The position numbers and the translations under genes are program-made. Source: Rhodothermaceae bacterium (GTDB lineage: Bacteria; Bacteroidota; Rhodothermia; Rhodothermales; Rubricoccaceae). From it: a stretch of 18,557 nucleotides of DNA. The notes beneath the pieces were generated by a model. The model had not been told where the DNA came from. It saw nothing but the letters and a program-made list of their open reading frames with translations, and made no database searches. The stretch covers positions 1 through 18,557 of the forward strand of contig JABDIZ010000278.1 of assembly GCA_013003465.1 (NCBI GenBank). Direction: 5' to 3'. This document shows positions 1 to 6,368 of this stretch, one piece after another (the stretch's first letter is position 1; each line of letters opens with the position of its first letter).

Positions 1-945
1 GGTAAGCGCGCGCGTCGCGCCTGTCTCCAGCTCCAGCAGAATGATGCGCGCGGGCCCGGCGGCATCGGAGGCCGAGGCATCGGAGGCCGATGAGAAAGCC
101 AGCCAGCGTCCGTCCGGTGACCAAGCAAGGTCTTGGAATGAGTTGCCCTCACACGAACCGACTGGACGCGCTTCGCCGCCTGCCCGCGGAAGGATGAGCA
201 GCGTGCACGCATCACCAGGCCCAGGACGCATGAAGATGATCTGCTGTCCATCGGGCGACCACGCCGGTGCCACATCGTGGGCTAGATCGTCCGTCAGCCG
301 AACTGACGACTCTGCACCGAGGCGTTTGACGTAGAGATCTGCATTCCCCTCCTCGCCGATCCGGATGTAGACCGCCTCCGTCCCATCTGGCGAGAGTTGG
401 GCGCCGTATTCGATGCCTGGCATCGTTGTCACAGGCATGAGCGCTACGGGAACCTCAACCGTCAGGCCTTCTTCCTTTGCCCCCATGCTTATCACCCATA
501 TTCCGATGAGCACGACAATGGCCAGGCCAACCCCCCAACGGACAGGCCACGGCGATGGCGGGCCACTAGCCTGGAGAGCCGGGGATCGGTCTTCTGCTCC
601 TGACGGGGAGAGCTTGATAGCCTCGGCCCTCTCCACCGCCATGAGCAGTCGATAGCCGCGCCCCCGAATGGTCTCGATGACCTTCGGCGACCGGGCGTCA
701 TCGCGAAACACTTTGCGTAACTCGGAGATGCACCGCGTCAGTGTCTCCTCTACCACGATGGCATCGGGCCAAACGGAGGCCAGCAACTCCTCTCGCGTGA
801 CGACCTCGCCTGCCTCCTCGGCAAGACGGCAGAGCACGGCCATCGCCTTGGGCTCGATGTACACCGCGCCCTTCGGCCCGACGACCCGATACAAATCCGG
901 CTCGATGCGCCAAGCTCCAATCTGAAAGGGGGGGGCGATCTGCAT
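1..945 (-). CDS. Membrane-anchored winged-helix regulator with TolB/WD40-like sensor domain (partial)
   Basis: Read on the minus strand, an open frame of 315 codons starts at an ATG (945) and runs off the window edge, so the C-terminus is missing. Residues about 5-103 form an OmpR/CadC-type winged-helix DNA-binding domain: the recognition-helix stretch VVEETLTRCISELRKVF lies near 64-80 and the wing VIETIRGRGYRLL at 89-101. One transmembrane helix follows (about 137-155), so the DNA-binding part should be cytoplasmic. From about 165 there are beta-propeller repeats of the PD40/TolB type, with LSPDG, WSPDG and WSPDG at 184, 229 and 275. This is the CadC-like one-component layout, in which a periplasmic domain signals to an N-terminal DNA-binding domain. 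The ligand and targets are unknown. A perfect inverted repeat directly upstream may be its operator. An in-frame 15-bp duplication lies in a propeller loop. Domain calls are confident; the regulatory role is inferred. Confidence 0.88.
   Translation of the reverse strand, partial: MQIAPPFQIGAWRIEPDLYRVVGPKGAVYIEPKAMAVLCRLAEEAGEVVTREELLASVWPDAIVVEETLTRCISELRKVFRDDARSPKVIETIRGRGYRLLMAVERAEAIKLSPSGAEDRSPALQASGPPSPWPVRWGVGLAIVVLIGIWVISMGAKEEGLTVEVPVALMPVTTMPGIEYGAQLSPDGTEAVYIRIGEEGNADLYVKRLGAESSVRLTDDLAHDVAPAWSPDGQQIIFMRPGPGDACTLLILPRAGGEARPVGSCEGNSFQDLAWSPDGRWLAFSSASDASASDAAGPARIILLELETGATRALT
61..90. repeat. 15-bp tandem duplication inside the regulator gene
   Basis: GGCATCGGAGGCCGA occurs twice in direct succession (61-75 and 76-90) without mismatch. 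Read on the minus strand it gives a duplicated SASDA pentapeptide in a propeller loop near residues 286-295. The copies are identical and in frame, which suggests a recent slippage event tolerated in a surface loop. Confidence 0.85.
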
Positions 946-948
946 GGT

Positions 949-961
949 TTAGGCGACCTAA
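949..961. promoter_or_regulatory. Inverted repeat TTAGG-CGA-CCTAA at the start of the regulator gene
   Basis: A perfect 5-bp inverted repeat with a 3-bp spacer lies three bases upstream of the regulator ATG (945) and opposite the divergent gene at 1090. The position suits an operator or autoregulatory site, but it is short and this is inference only. Confidence 0.3.
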
Positions 962-1089
962 GCAAGGCCTTTGCCTGCCCTCAGGCACACAGCGGTCTCG
1001 AATTCCTAGCATGGGGGGCGAAGCAACATAGGCCACACACCCGTGTGCTTCAACACACGCCGGCTTCCCTTCCCCTACCCCTCCCTACT

Positions 1090-1653
1090 ATGAAGGCCCT
1101 AACCATGAAGGCCCTACCACTCCTTCTCCTGCTACTCGCACCAGCGCTCGCCGCCCAAACGACGTCCTCACCCTCCGTAGGCAGCGCTCCGATCCCCGAG
1201 TGGGTGCTGGACGAGATGGCGCAGATGATCGGCCGCTGGGAGGCCGACAACAGCGCCTACCAGAGCGACAACGAACCCTTCGATGCCTACGGGATCGAGT
1301 GGATGTGGGGGCTCGGCCAGAAAAGCGTGGTCGGCCGCCTCTTCGCTATCCAGGACGGCGAGGACATCGGCTCGTTCTGGCAGTTCCGCCAGTACTGGCA
1401 CCCGGGCGAGGGCAAAGTGATTGCCTTCCAGATCGGCAGCGATGGCTCCGTGGGCATCGGCGAGCACGTCCGCACAGGCGACAACCAGAGCGAGACTCTG
1501 CAGACCTTCTACGACCCCACGAACGGCTCCACGTACCGAACGGGCCACCGGACGGAATTCCGCGACGGCGCCCAGCACACGCAGTCGTTTAACGTGGACG
1601 AGAACGGGACGTGGACCGAGCGGCGCTCCTATGTCTTTCGCAAGGTGGACTGA
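1090..1653 (+). CDS. Exported lipocalin-like protein of unknown function
   Basis: The product has 187 residues. An N-terminal signal peptide (MKAL repeated, then a run of leucines, ending in ALAAQ near residue 23) indicates export. The mature part opens with EWVLDEMAQMIGRWEADN and continues with strand-rich segments (GIEWMWGLG, GSFWQFRQYWHPG, GIGEHVRTGD, SYVFRKVD). This resembles the DUF1579-like lipocalin barrels that begin with a 'GxW' strand, but the family name is tentative. The ATG at 1090 was chosen because it starts the signal peptide and follows a C/T-rich leader; a GTG at 1045 would add a poor proline-rich stretch, and an ATG at 1105 is also possible. It lies divergent from the regulator and 55 bp before the next gene, so co-transcription is possible. 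No catalytic motif was recognised. Confidence 0.75.
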   Translation: MKALTMKALPLLLLLLAPALAAQTTSSPSVGSAPIPEWVLDEMAQMIGRWEADNSAYQSDNEPFDAYGIEWMWGLGQKSVVGRLFAIQDGEDIGSFWQFRQYWHPGEGKVIAFQIGSDGSVGIGEHVRTGDNQSETLQTFYDPTNGSTYRTGHRTEFRDGAQHTQSFNVDENGTWTERRSYVFRKVD

Positions 1654-1708
1654 TCGCCCAGACCCTAGAGACAGTTCCCGTCGCTTTCGACTCCGTACGC
1701 CTCTCGTG

Positions 1709-2005
1709 ATGCCTTCGCTTATCCGCATTCTTCTATTCGCCCCGGTCTTCCTGTTTTCCCCTGATCTCGCAGTCGGACAAGCACCGCTGGACAACAACAC
1801 CAGGCCACTCTCGGGATTCGATGAAGGCCACGTCACCATGACGAGCGGCATGGCAGGCGACTTCTGGGACAACGTCGCATTGATCGTGCTGAATGCACCC
1901 GACCTGGAATCGGCAGAAGCCATGGTGCAGGCCGACCCCTCCGTACAGGCCTACATCTTCAAAACCCAGGTACGTCCCTTCACAATTCACAGCATCGCGA
2001 AATGA
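1709..2005 (+). CDS. Short exported YciI-like (YCII) domain protein, apparently N-terminally shortened
   Basis: The product has 98 residues. Residues 1-23 form a signal peptide (IRILLFAPVFLFS, cleavage near AVGQ-A). The C-terminal part reads VALIVLNAPDLESAEAMVQADPSV followed by IFKTQVRPFTI, matching the YCII-related fold: a strand, a helix with SxExAxxMVxADP, then a final strand with RPF. Exported relatives normally carry another strand and helix of about 30-40 residues between signal peptide and this half, and those seem reduced here to about 30 residues without a clear first strand. The gene may be a minimal or decaying member. Its stop overlaps the start of the M61 peptidase gene by 4 bp (ATGA at 2002), which suggests translational coupling. 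Enzymatic function is unknown. Confidence 0.7.
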   Translation: MPSLIRILLFAPVFLFSPDLAVGQAPLDNNTRPLSGFDEGHVTMTSGMAGDFWDNVALIVLNAPDLESAEAMVQADPSVQAYIFKTQVRPFTIHSIAK

Positions 2006-3762
2006 TCGCTCTGTACCGAAACAGATGGACATGCATGCCGCGCTTGAACACGAGATCGCCGGACGTTCAGGCCGAGCGAGCGAGGAGGCTCAGGCTTCTC
2101 CTGATGATGGTCGCGGTCTTCGGGGGCGGCCACTCGGGCACGGCACAAGTCCGCTACTCCATCCGCCCGCTCCCTACGGATTCGTTACTTCACCTACGCA
2201 TCGCCACGACCTTTACGGGCGAGGCAGACGGGGTGACGCGGTTCGCCCTGCCCGACGATCGGTTTGGTGTGGCCTCCCTGCATCGATGGGTACGCGATGT
2301 AGAAGCCGGTCCCAACGTGCGCCTCGCAGCCCGCGAGCCGGGCGTCTACGAGGTCTCGCACGAGCCCAGGGCGGAGGTCCAGGTCGTCTACACGGTAGCC
2401 TACGATCCCAACGAGGCCGGATTCAAGCCGTTCGGCCCGAGCGTGGACGCCCATCACTTCCACTTCTTCGGCGCGCAGTGGATGGCACGAGTCGGGGCCG
2501 AGAAGGGGGCCCATGAGGTCGTGCGCTCCATCGAGGTGGAGTTCGACGACACGGACTGGGACGGGGCCTGGGCCAGTTCGTACGGCGTAGGACCAGGGCC
2601 GCATCGGATTCAGGCGAGCGACTACGACCTCGACTACAGCGTGGTCGCCGGCGGAGCCTATCGCACCGCTACGGCGCAGTGTCAGGGGCGCCCGGTCCTC
2701 ACGGCTGTCCACGGCGACTTCGCCATCGCCGACGAGACCGTATTCGCCCTGACGGACTCGGTCGTGTGTGGACAGCGCTCGGTGTTCTCGGACTTCGACC
2801 ACCCCTTCTTCACCGTGTTCATTACCGAGCGCGACGACCTGGAAGCAGGGGCCCCGCTGCTGCACGGCTTTACGGCGTTTCTCGACCCGGGCGCTTCGGA
2901 AGAGGAACTCCGGTGGCTGCTGGCCCATGAGATGATTCACACGTGGCTGCCGCGAAGCGCCCGGGTGTTCGAAGCCGAGCATCCCGACGCGCCGGAGAGT
3001 CGCACACGTTGGTTCCATGAGGGGTTTACCGAGTACCTCGCGCGCCTGACGCTCGTAAAGCAGGGTCTGCTGCCCCGCTCGTGGATGGTGGAGCAGACCA
3101 ACGAGGATCTCAGGCGCCTCGCCTATCAACCCTATCGCACCCTCACGCTTGACGAGCTTGACGCAGCGACCCAAGCGAGCCGCTACAACGGCGTCCATCA
3201 CCGGCTGCATTACGTGCGCGGTGCCCTGCTGGCCCTCAACTGGGATGCCCGCATTCGGCGTGCTTCCGAGGGTGAGCACTCGCTCGTTGATCCGATCCGT
3301 GCCCTTCTGCGGGAAGCTCGTGCCAATGACGGCGCGATCGAGATCGCCGCGCTGAGTCGCCTCTTCGAGTCGTTTGGCGTAGATGCCGCGGCCGACATCG
3401 AGCGGTATCTCGAAGGCGGCGTCTTGCTTCCGCCCGAGCTGGATGCGTTTGCGCCGGACTACGCACTCCGCAGCGAGGAGCTTCCCCGCTTCGAGCCGGG
3501 GTTCGATGTGGTACACTGGATCGAATCCGGGGCCATCGTAGACCTGAAGCCGGGTGGTACGGCGGAACGGGCCGGATTGCGTGAGGGCATGCGCATCCGG
3601 CGACGGGGTAATGCCGCGCCCTGGCACGGGCGGTGGGACCCCTCACAACCCATCATCCTAATCGTAGGAGAGGATGAGCCCCGGCGGTTTGAATTCTCTG
3701 CAACCGGGCCCTCCATGCAGGTGCCGGTCTTCGTTGCCGTAGACGAGAGCAGCTCCGATTGA
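2002..3762 (+). CDS. Exported M61-type zinc metallopeptidase with C-terminal PDZ domain
   Basis: The product has 586 residues and resembles the M61 glycyl-aminopeptidase family of gluzincins. The zinc site is visible: HEMIH at 309-313, with the third ligand most likely E340 in WFHEGFTEY, a spacing close to that of M61 proteins. A helical domain follows, with YVRGALLALNW near 404-414. A PDZ-like segment with AGLREGMRI covers about 500-570. A hydrophobic stretch at 31-48 ending in GTAQ looks like a signal peptide behind a long basic lead. The start at 2002 overlaps the preceding stop in ATGA; an internal ATG at 2035 would give a shorter lead. The enzyme probably trims peptides in the periplasm or at the surface. 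A weak GAGCG/CGCTC hairpin without T-tract lies at 3768-3783. Confidence 0.87.
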   Translation: MIALYRNRWTCMPRLNTRSPDVQAERARRLRLLLMMVAVFGGGHSGTAQVRYSIRPLPTDSLLHLRIATTFTGEADGVTRFALPDDRFGVASLHRWVRDVEAGPNVRLAAREPGVYEVSHEPRAEVQVVYTVAYDPNEAGFKPFGPSVDAHHFHFFGAQWMARVGAEKGAHEVVRSIEVEFDDTDWDGAWASSYGVGPGPHRIQASDYDLDYSVVAGGAYRTATAQCQGRPVLTAVHGDFAIADETVFALTDSVVCGQRSVFSDFDHPFFTVFITERDDLEAGAPLLHGFTAFLDPGASEEELRWLLAHEMIHTWLPRSARVFEAEHPDAPESRTRWFHEGFTEYLARLTLVKQGLLPRSWMVEQTNEDLRRLAYQPYRTLTLDELDAATQASRYNGVHHRLHYVRGALLALNWDARIRRASEGEHSLVDPIRALLREARANDGAIEIAALSRLFESFGVDAAADIERYLEGGVLLPPELDAFAPDYALRSEELPRFEPGFDVVHWIESGAIVDLKPGGTAERAGLREGMRIRRRGNAAPWHGRWDPSQPIILIVGEDEPRRFEFSATGPSMQVPVFVAVDESSSD

Positions 3763-3923
3763 AGCCCGAGCGGGGTGGCGCTCCCCATCCGGCGGCAGTT
3801 CTGATAGAACCCCTTGGTCGCCTCCGATGACGGTAGCGGATCCCGACGTACATCAAACAACTGACCATACCAGCTGCGGGTGCCGCATGACCCCTACGAG
3901 GAGCGGGTATCGCATGGCTGTCC

Positions 3924-3931
3924 TAGATTGG
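3924..3931 (+). promoter_or_regulatory. Candidate -7 element TAGATTGG for the nucleotidase gene
   Basis: TAGATTGG resembles the Bacteroidota -7 consensus TAnnTTTG and lies 29 bp before the ATG at 3961. The leader between them is C/T-rich. No convincing -33 TTTG was seen. Confidence 0.3.
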
Positions 3932-3960
3932 ACCGTCACATTCACCCTTCCTTCCCTGTC

Positions 3961-5481
3961 ATGCGCCGCCTGTTTCTGCTCCCCCTCCTCGCTCTCCTCG
4001 TTGGCTGTGCGACGACCACGCCTGTGGACGTGGTCGAAGTCGTGCCCGCCGAAGCCCCGGCGATGGAGCCCGTCGTCACCCTGACGATCCTGCAACTCAA
4101 CGACGTCTACGAGATCACGCCGGTCGCAGGCGGACGCGAAGGAGGCCTCGCGCGTGTGGCGACCCTCCGCAACCGCCTCCTCGCCGAGGATCCCAACCTC
4201 GTCACCGTTATGGCGGGCGACTTCTACAGCCCCTCGGCCCTCGGCACGGCGCGCGTGGACGGCGAACGCCTGCGCGGCAAGCAGATGGTGGCCGTCCTCA
4301 ACGCCCTCGGCCTCGACATCGCGACGTACGGCAACCACGAGTTCGACCTCGACGAGGAGGACTTCCTCATGCGCGTGGACGAATCCGACTTCCAGTATAT
4401 CTCGGCCAACGTGACCGACGACGAGGGCGCGCTCTTTCCAAACTCGGCGCCCCACGCCCTGCTTGAGATCGAGGACGAATCCGGCGCAACGATGATCCTC
4501 GGCATCACAGGCACCACGCTGGCGTCCAACCCAAAGGAGTACGTCGCCTACGGGGATCCGTTTGACACGCTTCGCGACAAGGTCGAAGAACTGTCCGAGG
4601 TGGCCGATGTGATCGTGGCCTTGACGCACCTCGCCCTGGAGGACGACATGCGCGCCGCCGCTGAGATTCCGGACATCGACCTCGTGCTGGGCGGACACGA
4701 GCACGAGAATGTGGAGGTCTACCGCGGCAGCGACTTTACGCCGGTCATGAAGGCGGACGCCAACGCGCGGACGGTCTACGTCCACCACCTCCGCTACGAC
4801 CCGCGCACGGGCAGCCTCGACCTCGTCTCTGAACTGGTCCCGATCACCGATGCGATTCCGGACGACCCGGAGGTGACCGCCGTTGTGGATGAGTGGGTAG
4901 AGGTAGCCTTTCGCGGCTTTCGCGAAAACGGCTTCGACCCAGGAGCCGTGGTGGCGACGGCTACCGAACCGCTAGACGGCCGTGAGGCCAGTGTGCGCAA
5001 CCGGAGCACCACACTCACCCAACTCATCGCTGACGCCATGTTCCGCGAAGGCAGCGATGTGGACCTCGCCGTCTACAACAGCGGCTCGATCCGCATCGAC
5101 GACGTGATACAACCCGGTGCGGTCTCGCAGTACGACGTGATCCGCGTGCTCCCCTTCGGTGGAGAGATCCTCACCGTCGAGATTCAGGGGGACGTGCTGG
5201 CGCGGGCGCTCACGCAGGGCGTCGCCAATCGGGGCTCGGGGGGCTTCCTCCAGGCCGCGAACGCCACCTGGGAGAACGAGACCTGGATGATTGGCGACGA
5301 GGCACTCGACCCGGCGCGCACCTACCGCATGGCGGTGAGCGACTTCCTCGTCTCCGGCCGTGAAACCGGACTCGACTTCTTCAACGTCGAGGAAAACCCC
5401 GGCATGACGCTCGCCGCGACGCACCGCGACATCCGCATGGCCGTCATCGACGAACTACAGCGCCGCTACGGAAGCCCCTAA
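3961..5481 (+). CDS. Lipoprotein 5'-nucleotidase / metallophosphatase (UshA-like)
   Basis: The product has 506 residues. The signal peptide MRRLFLLPLLALLVGC places the lipidated cysteine at residue 16, so it is membrane-anchored outside the cytoplasm. Residues about 41-290 are a calcineurin-like metallophosphatase domain: NDVYE (47-51), GDFYSPS (87), GNHEFD (124), THL (222) and GGHEHE (244). Residues about 330-500 are the 5'-nucleotidase C-terminal domain, with the substrate signature NSGSIR at 373-378 and a GGFLQ loop near 427. The expected reaction is hydrolysis of nucleotides or nucleotide sugars for nucleoside and phosphate salvage. The first metal motif has tyrosine (Y50) where canonical UshA has histidine. 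The start at 3961 is chosen because it makes a perfect lipoprotein signal; an upstream frame from 3880 does not. The gene ends 5 bp from the convergent lipoprotein gene. Confidence 0.93.
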   Translation: MRRLFLLPLLALLVGCATTTPVDVVEVVPAEAPAMEPVVTLTILQLNDVYEITPVAGGREGGLARVATLRNRLLAEDPNLVTVMAGDFYSPSALGTARVDGERLRGKQMVAVLNALGLDIATYGNHEFDLDEEDFLMRVDESDFQYISANVTDDEGALFPNSAPHALLEIEDESGATMILGITGTTLASNPKEYVAYGDPFDTLRDKVEELSEVADVIVALTHLALEDDMRAAAEIPDIDLVLGGHEHENVEVYRGSDFTPVMKADANARTVYVHHLRYDPRTGSLDLVSELVPITDAIPDDPEVTAVVDEWVEVAFRGFRENGFDPGAVVATATEPLDGREASVRNRSTTLTQLIADAMFREGSDVDLAVYNSGSIRIDDVIQPGAVSQYDVIRVLPFGGEILTVEIQGDVLARALTQGVANRGSGGFLQAANATWENETWMIGDEALDPARTYRMAVSDFLVSGRETGLDFFNVEENPGMTLAATHRDIRMAVIDELQRRYGSP

Positions 5482-5486
5482 CCCCG

Positions 5487-6125
5487 TCAACCGGCGCGCA
5501 CGTACCGCGCATTTTCGAACAGCACCTGGCCTCCCGCGCTCGCGGGGGCGCTGATATCGAGCAGCAGTTCATCACCCTGGCAGTCGAATGTCATCGTGCC
5601 GCGCTCGGCGGTCTCGAAGAGGCTCTCAAAGTCCATCGTCGAGTTCATCATTTCGCGCCCCCCGAGCGTGGCGCGCGCACTAGAGGTCAGCTCAGCCGGT
5701 CCAGGCTCAAACAGGAGTTGATCGTCCTCCACGCGGTAGCTGGACGCTGCGGTGCCGTCGAGGGCGACGGTCGTGTTCATGGCCCCAGCGGGCGTATCCG
5801 CATCGATGGTGATCTCGAAATCGTTGAAGTCGGAACGGGCGGCTCCGCCCCGCTCAAAGGTGAGGAGCGCCTGCCCCGACGCCCCCGCGAACTCGAAATT
5901 GAGGTCGTCCGAGCCCTGCGTCAGGTTGTCCCACACTTCGGGACGGAAGGAATACTCGGCATCCACGGCCCAGGTGCCAAGCAGACAGTCCGCCCCGCCC
6001 GCCAAAGCCATCGGTGCGGCGGCCGCGGGCGATTCGCCCTCGGCGGCGAAGTCCGGGTCAGTCGTGTCGGCGTCACCACAGGCGGCGAGGAGCAGCAGGG
6101 GCAGGATCCAGCAGAGGCGAGACAT
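5487..6125 (-). CDS. Small lipoprotein of unknown function
   Basis: The product has 212 residues. It begins MSRLCWILPLLLLAAC, a clear lipobox with C16. An acidic, alanine-rich linker (about 17-45) precedes a compact domain starting CLLGTWAVD, which looks like the first strand of a lipocalin-like barrel. The rest is strand-rich with alternating hydrophobic residues (ALLTFERGG, FEITIDAD, TMTFDCQGDELLLDI). Two cysteines, in GADCLLG and FDCQGD, could form a disulfide. No enzyme motif is visible. The gene is convergent with the nucleotidase, 5 bp apart with no evident terminator between them. Its promoter is probably the TAGGTTCG element 24 bp upstream, so it appears to be transcribed separately from polA. 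Confidence 0.75.
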   Translation of the reverse strand: MSRLCWILPLLLLAACGDADTTDPDFAAEGESPAAAAPMALAGGADCLLGTWAVDAEYSFRPEVWDNLTQGSDDLNFEFAGASGQALLTFERGGAARSDFNDFEITIDADTPAGAMNTTVALDGTAASSYRVEDDQLLFEPGPAELTSSARATLGGREMMNSTMDFESLFETAERGTMTFDCQGDELLLDISAPASAGGQVLFENARYVRAG

Positions 6126-6149
6126 AACGGACTGAGGTGAGGTTCTCTC

Positions 6150-6157
6150 CGAACCTA
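6150..6157 (-). promoter_or_regulatory. Candidate -7 element TAGGTTCG for the small lipoprotein gene
   Basis: On the minus strand TAGGTTCG sits 24 bp before the ATG at 6125 and differs from TAnnTTTG at one fixed position. A 10-bp palindrome TGAGCGCTCA (6173-6182) covers the place where a -33 element would be and could be a protein-binding site. Confidence 0.35.
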
Positions 6158-6206
6158 CGAACGCCCTGCGCTTGAGCGCTCAGGCAGTGGCGTAACGGCC
6201 TCCCTC

Positions 6207-6346
6207 CTGTCATCCCGGACTTGATCCGGACCGCGAAGCAGCGGCGAAGGGCCCACCTACAGCGCCTCGATTCAGCTTCGTGCTCAAAGTGGCTCTGTGG
6301 ATCCTGAACGCGAAGCCCCCCGCAGAGAACACGTTCAGGATGACAG
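6207..6346. repeat. Intergenic inverted-repeat element bounded by CTGTCATCC/GGATGACAG
   Basis: Between polA and the lipoprotein gene, CTGTCATCC (6207-6215) and its exact complement GGATGACAG (6338-6346) bracket about 140 bp. Inside the right part, ATCCTGAACG (6301-6310) pairs perfectly with CGTTCAGGAT (6332-6341) around a 21-base loop. The TGTCATCC(C/T)G words resemble dispersed non-coding repeats I recall from Bacteroidota and other bacteria, so this is probably one copy of an interspersed palindromic family. It lies just past the polA stop on the minus strand, but no T-tract follows, so I do not call it an intrinsic terminator. Confidence 0.6.
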
Positions 6347-6368
6347 TTTTCCAGGAGCAAAGCGGACC

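Noticed and set aside
1036..1047. CACAC-CC-GTGTG inverted repeat before the lipocalin-like gene
   Set aside because: Short and of low complexity; CA/TG runs make such symmetry likely by chance.
2194..3627. A long open frame (477 codons) antisense to the M61 peptidase gene
   Set aside because: It mirrors codon structure of a clearly homologous gene in GC-rich DNA, and its translation shows no recognisable domain.
3798..3810. Small hairpin GTTCT-GAT-AGAAC after the M61 gene
   Set aside because: A 5-bp stem with no T-tract is expected by chance and is not called a terminator.
3853..4788. A 311-codon minus-strand frame opposite the nucleotidase
   Set aside because: It crosses the upstream gap and the signal-peptide region of a certain gene and has no recognisable motif.
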